From the NCBI RefSeq assembly GCF_004851605.1, contig NZ_CP031093.1:62001-126000 (forward strand): a stretch of DNA of 64,000 nucleotides, read 5' to 3'. The stretch's first letter is position 1, and every line of letters begins with the position of its first letter. The notes below the pieces were generated by a model, which did no database searches, had not been told where the DNA came from, and saw nothing but the letters and a program-made list of their open reading frames with translations. A program made the position numbers and the translations under genes. The DNA is from Hydrocarboniclastica marina. Lineage in GTDB: Bacteria; Pseudomonadota; Gammaproteobacteria; Pseudomonadales; Oleiphilaceae. Positions 37,599 to 47,187 of this stretch are shown piece by piece.

Positions 37599-40574
37599 CT
37601 ATCGCGATCCCGGCTCCAGCGGAACCATAACCCGGCCCTGCTCCACCTCGCCGCTGGTTCTTACGGCCTCGCGGCTGAGCCTGCCAGGGTCAATGCCATT
37701 ATCGACCAGCGCCCGCTCAATAGCTGCGGCCCGGTCTTCCGCAAGTTGCCGCAGGGCGCCTGGCTCGGGGCTCTCCTCACCCACAAGCTGCCGCAGCAGT
37801 GTCTGGGCCCACTCGGGGCTGCTCCGGCGCGGACCCGCGTCTGTATCGCGTGCCCTGACCTGGCTCTCAAGTGCAGACTCTCCCTCTAGCTCCACCAGAA
37901 GGCTCTCCAGCTTGTCAATCAGAGGCCCCAGCCCTTCGGCTGGAAGGCTGACGCCGCGTTCGGCCAGAACCAGCGCAGGCCCGTCCCAGTCGGGGGCGCT
38001 GACGCCGCGAAATTGCAGGGAAATAGCCGGCCGCTCGTTCAGGGCCTCGGTCAGTGCCTGCAGCTCTTCGTTTTCTTTCGCCGGAAGCTCTGCCGAACCG
38101 GGGGCGAAGCCAGTGTTGCCGAGGTCCTCGTCAGACCCACCAATATTGACGAGGTTGCCGAGTAAAGAGAACGGTGCGGTTGCGGCACGAGCCACCAGCC
38201 CGCTGAAGGTGCTGAGAATCACCTCGCTGAAATTGAAGCTGGGATCGCTGAGGCTGCCGTTAACCGGCAGCTCAACTGATATTGTGCCACTGCGATCCCT
38301 TAGTAGCGCGAGCCCCAGCTGTACCGGCGCATCCACCGCCTGAGGGCTGTCGACGTTTTCTCCCAGCCTGAAATCATGCAGTACGACGTCGTTGGAGCCA
38401 TCGAGCTGGTCACCTACGATGGTGTAATCTAGGTCCAGGGCCAGTCGTCCTGACTCCACCTTGTAACCGAGGTAACGTGCCACGTAGGGCGTGAGAGGTG
38501 GAATGGCGATGTTATCGCCGACCAGATCGAGCACGCTGGTATCGTTCTGCCCCAGTGCCCCGATAGTGCCTTCCAGCACAAGGCTGCCCTGTTCCGCGAC
38601 ATCCCCTTCGAGCCTGACTTCTGCGCGTTGCGGCTTTTGGTTGCCCAATGCCAGCAACTCTCCACTCAGGTTGTGGATGCGGGTCTGAAACCCGCCTTCG
38701 ATGGACCGGTCGTCAATGACAATGGCCGCGCTTTCAAGCCCGAGCCGCTGGATGCGGAGGGCAAAACCGACCGTATCGTTGCCATCCCCGTCGGCCCCGG
38801 CGGTTTCAGTTTCAGCGCTGGCGGTCTCGCCCTCTTCGTCGTCGGCGGTGACACGGGAAACACTATTTTTGCCGTCGGGCAAGCGGACATAGGTAAACTC
38901 TGGCCCGGTCCAGCGGATCTCCGGTATATCCACCGTCAAGGGTTCCAGCTGAACCCTGAGGGGATTCAGGCGCAGGCTCGTCCACGACAGAAACGGTGAT
39001 TCCAGCTCCACCAGCTGGGTCTGGACTGCGTCGGCTGAGAGCGTCCCTTCGATGCTGCCGGTCAGTTTCGGCTTCTGGTCATCCAGGCTTACGGTGCCGT
39101 CAAAGTCGAGGGTACCGGCGGCCAGTTCCAGATTTACCGCTTCGTTGAGGTAAGCCTGGTAGTTCGCCAGACTGACGTCGCTGAGTTGAACCGATGATTC
39201 GAGCGTGAACGGGCTCAGCGTAAACTCGCCATTGAGCTGGCCTGTGCCTTTGTCGCTGCCCGTCACCTGCAGGGCTATGCCAACCGGGCTGTCGGGGTCG
39301 CCGGTCAGGTCGGTAAGTTCGAGCTCAATCTGATCAAGCTGGATCTCGGCCGGTTCAGATAGCGCCCGATCACGCCAGTTGAGGACCCCACTCTCAAGGG
39401 CGACCTGCTCTACCTGCCAACTGAAAGACGTCTCGTCGTTGTCCGACCCGCTATCGCTTTCATCGCCTTCGCTTCCATCGTCTTCAGCGTCTGCGGCCCA
39501 GTTGAGTGTTCCGTCCTCAGCTCGGCGCAACAGTAAGGACCAGTCTGCCGCGCTGATACTGCCGACCTGAAGCCGCATCCGCGACAAGTCAAAGCTGAGC
39601 CCTTGCGCTTCTAGCTGGTCCACTTGCAGCGCGGGCTGGTCGTTGGAAGTGGCACTTATAAAGACTTCGCTATTTCTTATTGAGAGTTCACCGTCGTCGA
39701 GCTGGAGCTGCTCCGTGTCAGAGAACTGATAGTTGCTCTTGTAGTCTATCCGTCCCTGGCGCCAATCATACGGCGTGTCCCGGCCGACGAAATGCCAGAG
39801 CGCGTCGGCCGCAAGATTCTGCAGCTCGAAATCGCCGCTGGAGCGGAAAGGCATCAGACTGATATCGCCCTGCCAGATAAGTTTCTGATCATCGCCGAGA
39901 GTGGCCGAAAGATAGTAGCGCCCGGCATCACCGGAGTTCTCAAAAGTCGCTACACCGCTGAGATCAAACGCTATCGGGCTGATCTGGAACTCCTGCGTGG
40001 TTTCGCCACGTCGGTCGCGCAACAAAATTTTGCCGGCTGTGATCTGGGCATTTTCGATGACGAGGGGGAACGCTCCGCTGGAGCCTTCGCTGCTTTCTCC
40101 AGGGCCGTTCTCGCCAGAGCCGCTGTCGCCACCCTTTGACTGTCCGGCGTCTGCTGCCTGGGGGCTGTTATTCCGCCAGTCGGCCAGAATGTTGAGATTG
40201 CCCTCCGGGCCGATTTCCAGGCGCAGATAGGGCTCATCCAGAAGGAACTCGTCAATACCGATCTGGGCCAGAAATAACTGAAGAAAGGATACGTTAAGAT
40301 GGAATTTTTCCGCCCGGGCAACGACCTCCCCTGCGGAATCGGTGGCAGAGAATCCCGTTACGGTGACACTCAGGGTGAACGGGTTGGCGCTGATATCGCG
40401 GGTTTGCGTCTGCCAGCCAAGGTGACGCTGAGCCTGCTCGGGGAGCTGGCGTTCGAGCCACCAAGGGACGACGAGGAAGCCAAAAGCGCTATAGATCAGT
40501 ATTAGCAGGGCGAGCGCCAGCCCGACCCAGCGCGGCCATTTTCGTTTCGGTTGAGTACGGTTATCTTGGGCCAC
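37599..40574 (-). CDS. DUF748/AsmA-like envelope protein
   Basis: A 991-residue protein: a cytoplasmic Lys/Arg-rich start, one membrane span (GLALALLILIYSAFGFLVV, about residues 19-37), then a large periplasmic beta-rich AsmA/DUF748-type region with acidic low-complexity inserts near residues 170-190 and 375-395. The C-terminus (about 880-970) has the DUF748-typical ELQALTEALNERPAISLQF and LAEDRAAAIERALVDNGID segments. AsmA-like proteins are linked to lipid transport to the outer membrane; that role is inference here. GTG 40574 has AGGGAG ten bases upstream; the longer frame to 40700 would overlap the divergent hydrolase gene. Confidence 0.85.
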   Translation of the reverse strand: MAQDNRTQPKRKWPRWVGLALALLILIYSAFGFLVVPWWLERQLPEQAQRHLGWQTQTRDISANPFTLSVTVTGFSATDSAGEVVARAEKFHLNVSFLQLFLAQIGIDEFLLDEPYLRLEIGPEGNLNILADWRNNSPQAADAGQSKGGDSGSGENGPGESSEGSSGAFPLVIENAQITAGKILLRDRRGETTQEFQISPIAFDLSGVATFENSGDAGRYYLSATLGDDQKLIWQGDISLMPFRSSGDFELQNLAADALWHFVGRDTPYDWRQGRIDYKSNYQFSDTEQLQLDDGELSIRNSEVFISATSNDQPALQVDQLEAQGLSFDLSRMRLQVGSISAADWSLLLRRAEDGTLNWAADAEDDGSEGDESDSGSDNDETSFSWQVEQVALESGVLNWRDRALSEPAEIQLDQIELELTDLTGDPDSPVGIALQVTGSDKGTGQLNGEFTLSPFTLESSVQLSDVSLANYQAYLNEAVNLELAAGTLDFDGTVSLDDQKPKLTGSIEGTLSADAVQTQLVELESPFLSWTSLRLNPLRVQLEPLTVDIPEIRWTGPEFTYVRLPDGKNSVSRVTADDEEGETASAETETAGADGDGNDTVGFALRIQRLGLESAAIVIDDRSIEGGFQTRIHNLSGELLALGNQKPQRAEVRLEGDVAEQGSLVLEGTIGALGQNDTSVLDLVGDNIAIPPLTPYVARYLGYKVESGRLALDLDYTIVGDQLDGSNDVVLHDFRLGENVDSPQAVDAPVQLGLALLRDRSGTISVELPVNGSLSDPSFNFSEVILSTFSGLVARAATAPFSLLGNLVNIGGSDEDLGNTGFAPGSAELPAKENEELQALTEALNERPAISLQFRGVSAPDWDGPALVLAERGVSLPAEGLGPLIDKLESLLVELEGESALESQVRARDTDAGPRRSSPEWAQTLLRQLVGEESPEPGALRQLAEDRAAAIERALVDNGIDPGRLSREAVRTSGEVEQGRVMVPLEPGSR

Positions 40575-40693
40575 GGCGCCCGGCTCCCTTAGGCTGGTGA
40601 CAGATTGGGGGACGTCCCATCTCCGAAAATCCCTTAAAGCAAAGACTATACAGGTTAGAATGACCTGACAAATGACAGAGCCGGAGGAACGAG

Positions 40694-41248
40694 ATGGCAC
40701 TACCCGATCGTCTGGAGCCGGCCCGGGCCGTGCTCGTTATTGTTGATATGCAGGGGCGCCTGGCCGAACTGATGATAGAAGCAGACTCCGTCAAGCGCGA
40801 GACGGTCCGGATGATAGGCGGGGCGGCGCTGTTCGGGTTGCCGGTGCTGTGTGTGGAGCAGCTTCCCGAAAAGCTGGGGCCTACAACTGCGTCGGTCGCC
40901 GAGGCCCTGGGAAGTATCGAGCGCATTCCCAAACAGACGTTCAGTGCCTGGCGGGAGCCCGTGTTTAACGAGCGGCTGACCGCCACGGGGCGTGATCAGG
41001 TTCTGCTCGCGGGCATGGAGAGTCATGTCTGCGTCTATCAGACTGGTATGGATCTGCTCGCTTCCGGTTACCAGCTATTCCCCCTCACCGACTGCATCAG
41101 TTCCCGACATCCCGGCAACCGCCAGCTAGGGGTAACGCGCCTGCAGCAGGCGGGTGCCGCGCTGAACTCGGTCGAAATGGCCCTGTTTGAGCTTCAGGCA
41201 GAAGCGTCGGGTGACCGTTTTCGGGCGATGATTGATCTGATTCGTTAA
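40694..41248 (+). CDS. Isochorismatase-family cysteine hydrolase
   Basis: A 184-residue cysteine hydrolase of the YcaC/isochorismatase-like fold. The catalytic Asp is in VIVDMQGRL (residue 18), the Lys in RIPKQTFSAW, and the Cys in AGMESHVCVYQT. The cis-peptide-like SRHPGNRQLG segment is typical. Substrate unknown. It is divergent from the DUF748 gene and 32 bases upstream of pdxH, probably co-transcribed with it. Confidence 0.88.
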   Translation: MALPDRLEPARAVLVIVDMQGRLAELMIEADSVKRETVRMIGGAALFGLPVLCVEQLPEKLGPTTASVAEALGSIERIPKQTFSAWREPVFNERLTATGRDQVLLAGMESHVCVYQTGMDLLASGYQLFPLTDCISSRHPGNRQLGVTRLQQAGAALNSVEMALFELQAEASGDRFRAMIDLIR

Positions 41249-41280
41249 CACGACAAAACAAAGACCCGGAGGACAGGTGC

Positions 41281-41916
41281 ATGAACCTAGGTCAGCTCAG
41301 GCGTGACTTCGAAAGCGCAGGCCTGGAACGAACCGCGCTGGAAAACGATCCCATTCGGCAATTCGAGCGCTGGTTTATTGAAGCGCGTAACAGCGGTATC
41401 GAAGACGTTAACGCCATGGTGTTGGGCACTGCCAGTGCCAACGGCATGCCCTCCGTGCGAACCGTCCTGTTGAAGTCCTTTGACGAGCAGGGCTTTAGCT
41501 TTTTCACAAACTACGGCAGTCGCAAGGCGCAGGAACTGTCGGCCAACCCTCGCGCCTCGTTGCTGCTGCCCTGGCTGGCGCTGAACCGCCAGGTTGTTAT
41601 CGAAGGAAGCGTTGAAAAGCTGCCGCGGGATCAATCCCAGGCCTATTTCAGTTCACGGCCCAGGGCGAGCCAGTTGGGTGCCTGGGCCTCCCGTCAGAGC
41701 AGTGTTCTGGACTCACGCGAGACCCTGGAAGAACGGCTTCAGGCCCTTGAAAAACATTATCGGGATGAAGAGGTTCCGTTACCGGATTTCTGGGGTGGCT
41801 ACCTCGTCAAGCCGCGCCGGCTAGAGTTCTGGCAGGGTCGCCCCAGCAGGGTGCACGACCGCTTCGAATACAGCCTTGAAGACGGCCAGTGGCACATCCG
41901 GCGCTTGCAGCCCTGA
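41281..41916 (+). CDS. pdxH: Pyridoxamine/pyridoxine 5'-phosphate oxidase
   Basis: FMN-dependent oxidase giving pyridoxal 5'-phosphate. Family blocks include MVLGTASANGMPSVRTVLLK, FTNYGSRKAQELSANPRASL, SRPRASQLGAWASRQSSVL and the C-terminal FWQGRPSRVHDRFEY ... WHIRRLQP. Length is 211. GGAGGACAGGTGC precedes the ATG. It ends two bases before the phosphopantetheinyl transferase gene. Confidence 0.95.
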   Translation: MNLGQLRRDFESAGLERTALENDPIRQFERWFIEARNSGIEDVNAMVLGTASANGMPSVRTVLLKSFDEQGFSFFTNYGSRKAQELSANPRASLLLPWLALNRQVVIEGSVEKLPRDQSQAYFSSRPRASQLGAWASRQSSVLDSRETLEERLQALEKHYRDEEVPLPDFWGGYLVKPRRLEFWQGRPSRVHDRFEYSLEDGQWHIRRLQP

Positions 41917-41918
41917 CC

Positions 41919-42698
41919 ATGGGTTCGCGGTGCGACCCGGCGGAGCCTCGGGTAAGTGGGCTTGTCGTCCCCCCGCGAGTGCGCCTGGCAGTGGCGGGAA
42001 GCGATGTTCCAGCCCAGCCGCCCCACTGGTTCTCAGCGCCTGAAACGCACCGGTGGGCCAGCCTTGGAGCCCGCCGCAAGCCTCTGTTCCTGGGGTCTCG
42101 TGTCCTGCTGCGCAATCTGCTGGCCGATGCCGGAGGCGGGTCGCCAGAGCAATGGCTTCTGGACGGTCGTGGTGCTCCGCTGGATTCGGCGTCGGGCCTG
42201 AAAACGTCCATCAGCCATCACGCTGCTCGAGTTGCAGTGGCGGTTTGCGGTGCGACGGATGGGTTGGGTGTTGATCTGGAGCGACCGCGCGACGTTGTGG
42301 ATAGCGGCCGGATCGCTGCTCGCTGGTTCAGTGCCGATGAGCAGGCCCTGCTTGCCCAGGCGGAAGCAAAGCAGATGAACGCGCTTTTCTACCGGCTCTG
42401 GACCTTGAAGGAAGCCTGGGTAAAAGCGACCGGGCGGGGGCTGGCGGGGAACTTCCAGGCAATCCAAGCAGAGATAGACCCTGTTTCTGGTTGGCGCCTG
42501 ACAGCGGATACGGCAGCCACAGGCTGGCAGGCATGGTCCGGTAAGGTTGAGGAGGACTGGCTGGCTGTGGTTTGGAATTCTAACAAACAGACGCCTCCAA
42601 GCATCTCCACGGCGACATTGTTTGCGGATCGATGCGGAGAGGTTCGAGCGGAAATGCCGGCAGCGACGATCCATCTGCCCGTTGAGCCTCGGTTATGA
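41919..42698 (+). CDS. 4'-phosphopantetheinyl transferase, Sfp-type
   Basis: Transfers phosphopantetheine from CoA to carrier proteins. The Mg/CoA motifs are GLGVDLERPRDVVDS, then RWFSADEQALL and YRLWTLKEAWVKATGRGL, which together match the Sfp/AcpT-type superfamily. Upstream, SISHHAARVAVAV is the family's Ser-His-Ser-like segment. ATG 41919 is two bases after the pdxH stop; a GTG at 41889 inside pdxH is the other option. It could serve fatty-acid or NRPS/PKS carriers; none is encoded in the window. Confidence 0.88.
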   Translation: MGSRCDPAEPRVSGLVVPPRVRLAVAGSDVPAQPPHWFSAPETHRWASLGARRKPLFLGSRVLLRNLLADAGGGSPEQWLLDGRGAPLDSASGLKTSISHHAARVAVAVCGATDGLGVDLERPRDVVDSGRIAARWFSADEQALLAQAEAKQMNALFYRLWTLKEAWVKATGRGLAGNFQAIQAEIDPVSGWRLTADTAATGWQAWSGKVEEDWLAVVWNSNKQTPPSISTATLFADRCGEVRAEMPAATIHLPVEPRL

Positions 42699-43169
42699 TG
42701 CCGCTTGCAGCGGCTGAGTCTTAAACTGCCACTGCCAAAGAGTTTCGTCCATCGCCTTCGGCGCTGACCGAGTCACTTCTTTGTCAGTAGCGACAAAGAA
42801 GTAACCAAGAAAACGCCACCCCCTTCCTGCCGCCTGCTGCGCAAGCGGTTCGCTGCGCTTCTCCCAGGCCGGGGGCGTGCTCTAAACTCGCTACGCTCAG
42901 ACAACGAGCCCGCTGATCCCCGACCTGCTGCGATGCTCGCCAGTTCAAAGGGGGAGGGGGTGGAAGTCAGATTGGGGTTGTTTACCGCTTGGCAGCGGCT
43001 AAGTCTCAAGCTGAACTGTCACTGCCAAAGTAACCCCATGGAAAAGGCGGTGCTGTAAAGCTCCGAGCAGCATATTTCTCTCGACCGCATATCCCCTTCC
43101 ATGGCGCGAACGATTGCGCGGCATGACTCACCGTATTACACCACGAGCTGACCATCGTCACTGTAGCCG
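42699..43169. repeat. Non-coding module flanked by direct repeats
   Basis: No protein gene is supported here. Two diverged copies of a roughly 40-45 bp direct repeat (CCGCTT...GCAGCGGCT...AAGTCT...CACTGCCAAAG) lie at 42701-42740 and 42985-43030 and bound about 245 bases of GC-rich sequence. Inside, an 11-bp inverted repeat at 42775-42802 (ACTTCTTTGTC / GACAAAGAAGT, 6-base loop) precedes AACCAAGAAAACGCCACCC. That resembles short intergenic repeats common in pseudomonads and relatives. It may be a non-autonomous intergenic element. Confidence 0.55.
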
Positions 43170-44603
43170 CTAGGCGGCAACAATGGCGTACTCGTGGTTA
43201 TAAGGCTCGATAAGAACCTTGTGCAGGCTCGCTATGGCGCGGTTGTAGTGCTCTTCCTTCACCACAAACTGCATGTCCACCTGGCGCATACACTGATGGA
43301 TCGCCAGAATAGTGATCTCTTCGTCCGCCAGTGCGTTCACAGTCTTGGCCAGCATGCCGGGAATCTGCATGTCGCTGCCGATAGCGGAGACGATGGAGAT
43401 CTTACGGGTTGAAATTTCGGCCTGGGGAAACGCCTGCTCCAGCTCCTTGACCACGCGCTTGACGTACTTGAGGGTACTGTCCACATAGTGCGTGATGGTA
43501 TTGGCGTTGGTGTCCTTGGTGATAAAACGCACCTTGAACCGCGCCAGAATATCGAGGATCTTCCGGTCGGCACCAGGCTCGCCGAGCATGTCCTGGTCAA
43601 ACACCTCGATCGCAAAAACGCCCTTGCGGCCCGCTATGATCTCAACCTGGGGTTTCTCGCTGACGTAATCCCGGGTGATCAGGGTGCCGGTATGCTCAGG
43701 TTCAAACGTGTTCTTGACCCGTAGCGGGATGTCGTTCTGCCGGAGGCCCTTGGCGGCGCGGGGGTGAATCGCTTCCATGCCCAGGTTAGCCAATTGGTCA
43801 GCCACATCGTAATTGGTCCGACCGAGCGGCACGACCTTGTCTTCTCCGCAGATCTTCGGATCAGCGGAGCTCAGGTGGAACTCCTTGTGAACGATCGCTT
43901 CAGCGGCGCCCGTAATGCAGGCGATACGGCTGAAAGTCATTTCGCTGTAGCCCCGATCGAATGTGCGCATCAGGCCTTCCTTGCACTGGGCGTAGCCCGT
44001 CACAATCGGCAACTCGCGGCTCAGCTCTACCTGGTCAAACGCGGTTTTGATCTTTTCATCCAGCGGAACCAGGTCCGTGTCGCGCCAGCCGGTCAGGTCG
44101 ACCATGCGGGCATTAATGCCGTCGTTCTGCAGCAGCAACGTCGTGTTGAAGGCACTATGCGCCTCGCCGATGCCGGCGAGCATTTCACGGACGGTCAGGA
44201 GGTGTTCCTCCAGCTGGAAATGGCCATACGAGCAGAGCCGCTGCAGATCGATGAGACAGCTTCGCACCCCTTCGATACGGTCAAGGATAAACTGATCGGC
44301 CTGTTGCACCAGCATGGGGTCGCGAAAGAGGGTCTTGTTGATTTCGCAGAGGTGCTTGCTGAGCTTGCTGAGGTCGTCTCCCCAGGCCCACTCGGAATCG
44401 GTATCGGCAAAGAGGCCGTATACCCCCGGCTCGCCGGTCTTTTTGTGTTCCAGCAGTTCGTCGGTAACACCGCCGTATGCTGAAACCACAAAGATACGGT
44501 TGTAGATATCTTCCTTATCGCGGTTGCCGATGATGATGTTGTCGCGCACTGAAGCGTAATCGCTCATCGACGTGCCGCCGATCTTTTCTACAGTATGTGT
44601 CAT
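43170..44603 (-). CDS. ask: Aspartate kinase of the ectoine operon (Ask_Ect)
   Basis: Phosphorylates aspartate, feeding ectoine synthesis without the feedback control of the housekeeping enzyme. KIGGTSMSDY is the kinase N-terminal motif. Two ACT domains lie in the C-terminal 150 residues (ISIVSAIGSDMQIPGML and ILAIHQCMRQVDMQF). Length 477 and the position as last gene of ectABC-ask are typical for Ask_Ect. The gap to ectC is 76 bases. Confidence 0.95.
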   Translation of the reverse strand: MTHTVEKIGGTSMSDYASVRDNIIIGNRDKEDIYNRIFVVSAYGGVTDELLEHKKTGEPGVYGLFADTDSEWAWGDDLSKLSKHLCEINKTLFRDPMLVQQADQFILDRIEGVRSCLIDLQRLCSYGHFQLEEHLLTVREMLAGIGEAHSAFNTTLLLQNDGINARMVDLTGWRDTDLVPLDEKIKTAFDQVELSRELPIVTGYAQCKEGLMRTFDRGYSEMTFSRIACITGAAEAIVHKEFHLSSADPKICGEDKVVPLGRTNYDVADQLANLGMEAIHPRAAKGLRQNDIPLRVKNTFEPEHTGTLITRDYVSEKPQVEIIAGRKGVFAIEVFDQDMLGEPGADRKILDILARFKVRFITKDTNANTITHYVDSTLKYVKRVVKELEQAFPQAEISTRKISIVSAIGSDMQIPGMLAKTVNALADEEITILAIHQCMRQVDMQFVVKEEHYNRAIASLHKVLIEPYNHEYAIVAA

Positions 44604-44679
44604 GGTCCTGTTCTTTCAGTTGCTGTGTTGACGGCCAGTGCCCGTGACACTGGCGCAAACCTCAGGAAACCCTTGGCTG

Positions 44680-45066
44680 TCAGTCAGCGATCTGATAAAC
44701 ACCGTCAGCGTCATGGGTTTCTTGGCCGCTCAGGGGCGGGTTGAACGCACAGGCGACGACCATGTCTTCCTTCCCGCCGCGGAGCATGTGCTCATCGTGC
44801 TGGTCGAGGATATACACCGTGCCCGGAACGATCTTGTAGACCTTGTTGTCCGCCAGCGTCTGAACTTCGCCATCGCCGGAGATGCAATAGACGGTCTCAA
44901 GGTGATTCTTGTAGTGGATATGGGTTTCTGTACCGGCCTTGATAGTCGTGATATGAAAGGAGAAACCCATGCCATCGTCTTTCAGGCTCAGCCGCACGCT
45001 GTCCCAATTATCGGATTTCATGTGGCGGTCGGTGTTACGGACTTCATCAAGTGTGCGAACAATCAT
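44680..45066 (-). CDS. ectC: L-ectoine synthase
   Basis: Cupin-fold hydro-lyase closing the ectoine ring from N-gamma-acetyl-diaminobutyrate. The motifs are IVRTLDEVRNTDRHM at the start, then HIHYKNHLETVYCISGDGEV, PGTVYILDQHDEHMLRGG and VACAFNPPLSGQE. Length is 128. No ectoine hydroxylase (ectD) gene is in the window. Confidence 0.97.
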   Translation of the reverse strand: MIVRTLDEVRNTDRHMKSDNWDSVRLSLKDDGMGFSFHITTIKAGTETHIHYKNHLETVYCISGDGEVQTLADNKVYKIVPGTVYILDQHDEHMLRGGKEDMVVACAFNPPLSGQETHDADGVYQIAD

Positions 45067-45181
45067 AAACCTATCCTTTTGTCAGAGTCGGAGCCAAGGC
45101 TATCCTGGCACCGTACCAAACCTGGTGCTTTTTAGACCAGGGCTTTGATGCGTCGTGCCAGTTCCCTCGACGCTGTAAGCT

Positions 45182-46453
45182 TCAGGACGCCTGACTCATC
45201 TGTCCTTTCATGACTTCGTCGACGCTTTCGGACAACAGCTTCAACCCTTTCTTGAGGTCGTCCTCGGTAATGGTCAGTGGCATCAGGCACTTGACAACCT
45301 CGTCTTCCGGCCCGGCTGTCTCGATGATGAGATTGCGGGTGAACGCAGCCTTGGAAATCTGTCCGGCGATGTCGCCGCTCTGACAGGCGATGCCGCGCAT
45401 CATGCCCCGGCCTTTCAGCTTGAACTGGCCAGAGCCATACTTGTCGCAAATGGCCTTGAGGCCGTCGCGGAGAATCTCGCTTTTGGCGCGTATCTCCTTC
45501 AGGAAGTTGTCGTCACGCCAGTAAGTTTCGATCGCCGTGCGCGCGGTGACAAACGCCATGCTGTTGCCACGGAAAGTTCCGTTGTGCTCGCCTGAAGCCC
45601 AAACGTCCAGTTCCGGCTTCAGCAGAACAAGCGCCATTGGCAGACCATATCCGCTCAGCGATTTCGAAACCGTGACGATATCGGGAGTAATGCCGGCCTC
45701 TTCGAAGCTGAAGAAGTCACCTGAACGGCCGTTGCCGGACTGAATGTCATCGACGATCAGCAGGATGTCGTGTTTTTTGCAGAGCTTCTCCAGGTCGCGC
45801 AGCCATTGTGCGCTGGCTGCGTTCAGGCCGCCCTCGCCCTGAATCGCCTCAACGATGACTGCAGCTGGCAGGTCGACCCCACTGGAATTGTCGGACAGCA
45901 TCTTGTCCATCATCCGGATGGTGTCGACTTCGTCGCCCAGATAATTGCAGTAGGGCATGAAACTGACGCTACCCAGTGGTACTCCGGCTCCGCCCCGGTG
46001 GTGCTTGTTGCCGGTTGCAGCTACGGCCCCAAGTGAAACACCGTGGAAGCCGTTGGTGAACGAGATAATGCCATCCCGGCCTTTGACTTTCCGGGCCAGC
46101 TTCATCGCGGCTTCAACACAATTGGTCCCGGTCGGGCCGGTAAACTGCATCTTGTAGTCAAGACCCCGCGGCTCCAGGATCACCGTCTTGTAGCTCTCCA
46201 TGAAGTCGTACTTGGCCCGGGTGAACATATCCAGGCCCTGGCTGACGCCATCGCTTTCGATATAGGCCAGCAACGCTTTCTTCAGGTGGTCATTGTTGTG
46301 GCCGTAATTGAGCGATCCCGCGCCGGCAAGGAAGTCCAGGTAGGCTGTGCCGTCTTCGGCGTAGAGTGTAGCGTTCTTGGCCCGGTTGAAAATAATCGGG
46401 AAAGCGCGTGAATAAACCCGTACTTCTGATTCGGTATTCTTGAACATTTCCAT
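45182..46453 (-). CDS. ectB: Diaminobutyrate--2-oxoglutarate transaminase
   Basis: PLP aminotransferase turning aspartate semialdehyde into 2,4-diaminobutyrate with glutamate. The PLP Asp is in [13 protein letters not shown] and the Schiff-base Lys in [26 protein letters not shown] binds the cofactor phosphate. Length 423 is standard. The gap to ectA is 43 bases and to ectC 115 bases. Confidence 0.97.
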   Translation of the reverse strand: MEMFKNTESEVRVYSRAFPIIFNRAKNATLYAEDGTAYLDFLAGAGSLNYGHNNDHLKKALLAYIESDGVSQGLDMFTRAKYDFMESYKTVILEPRGLDYKMQFTGPTGTNCVEAAMKLARKVKGRDGIISFTNGFHGVSLGAVAATGNKHHRGGAGVPLGSVSFMPYCNYLGDEVDTIRMMDKMLSDNSSGVDLPAAVIVEAIQGEGGLNAASAQWLRDLEKLCKKHDILLIVDDIQSGNGRSGDFFSFEEAGITPDIVTVSKSLSGYGLPMALVLLKPELDVWASGEHNGTFRGNSMAFVTARTAIETYWRDDNFLKEIRAKSEILRDGLKAICDKYGSGQFKLKGRGMMRGIACQSGDIAGQISKAAFTRNLIIETAGPEDEVVKCLMPLTITEDDLKKGLKLLSESVDEVMKGQMSQAS

Positions 46454-46496
46454 AGCGAACGATGCCTCTTAGCATGTCAGGTTCGAGGTTAAAGGT

Positions 46497-47018
46497 TTAA
46501 AGAAGTGGAGCCCGGTCAAAGGGACCGATACGCAACAGGTATTCAGAATCGTGCTGGCCGCCAAAGTGGGTGTCATGGTCAAACTTCAGCGAACGCTGTG
46601 TTTCTGCGTTGAGGTCCCGTGCAAGCGACATAAACAGCCCCCAGGACGCCTCGTTGTCGTCTGTTATGGTGGTGTCCATGTAGCGAACGTTTTCGCACGC
46701 GGGGCGACGCAAAATCTCTTTCAGCATTCGCTTGCCCAAACCGTGTCCCCGACCTGAAGCATGTACGGCGACCTGCCAAATGAAGATCGTGTCTGGTTGA
46801 GCCGGTGGAATATAACCAGAGATAAACCCCACCAGTTCTCCGTTTCTATCTGCCGCCACGCTGGTGGGCGCAAAATGTGTGCAATGCAGCAGGTTGCAGT
46901 AGACCGAATTCGGGTCCAGGGGCGCGCAGGCGTCGATCAGGCGGTGAAGCGGGTAGCCGTCTTCAGCGCGGGGTTCCCGTAAAATGATCTCGTTGATGTT
47001 ATCGCTGGCACGACTCAT
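46497..47018 (-). CDS. ectA: Diaminobutyrate acetyltransferase
   Basis: GNAT-fold enzyme acetylating diaminobutyrate, the second ectoine-specific step. The acetyl-CoA site is WQVAVHASGRGHGLGKRML, preceded by GFISGYIPPAQPDTIF. Length is 173. AAGGA six bases before ATG 47018 sets the start. It is the first gene of the operon and is preceded by a structured leader and promoter-like sequence. Confidence 0.97.
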   Translation of the reverse strand: MSRASDNINEIILREPRAEDGYPLHRLIDACAPLDPNSVYCNLLHCTHFAPTSVAADRNGELVGFISGYIPPAQPDTIFIWQVAVHASGRGHGLGKRMLKEILRRPACENVRYMDTTITDDNEASWGLFMSLARDLNAETQRSLKFDHDTHFGGQHDSEYLLRIGPFDRAPLL

Positions 47019-47076
47019 GGAGGTCCTTAGCTTTTAGGTTATCCATTAGAGGTGAATTCAATTTAGAACCTCTTGT

Positions 47077-47134
47077 GCACAAAATGCTGTCTTTTTTATG
47101 GTATGTCGTTGATTTTAATGATTGCATTTTGTGC
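47077..47134 (-). promoter_or_regulatory. Long-range inverted repeat in the ectA leader
   Basis: GCACAAAATGC (47077-47087) and GCATTTTGTGC (47124-47134) are perfect 11-bp inverted copies separated by 36 bases. The left arm overlaps the palindrome TTGTGCACAA (47073-47082). They lie between the candidate promoter and the ribosome site. They could be operator half-sites for a repressor or an RNA stem. Confidence 0.6.
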
Positions 47135-47159
47135 GCTGGGTAGCAGTTTGAGTTTAGAA

Positions 47160-47187
47160 ATTATATAGACCTCAAAAGAAAAATCAA
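47160..47187 (-). promoter_or_regulatory. Candidate sigma-70-type promoter of ectA
   Basis: On the minus strand TTGATT and a perfect TATAAT are 16 bases apart, about 142 bases upstream of ectA. Good fit to a vegetative promoter; transcription would yield a long leader containing the inverted repeats. Confidence 0.55.
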
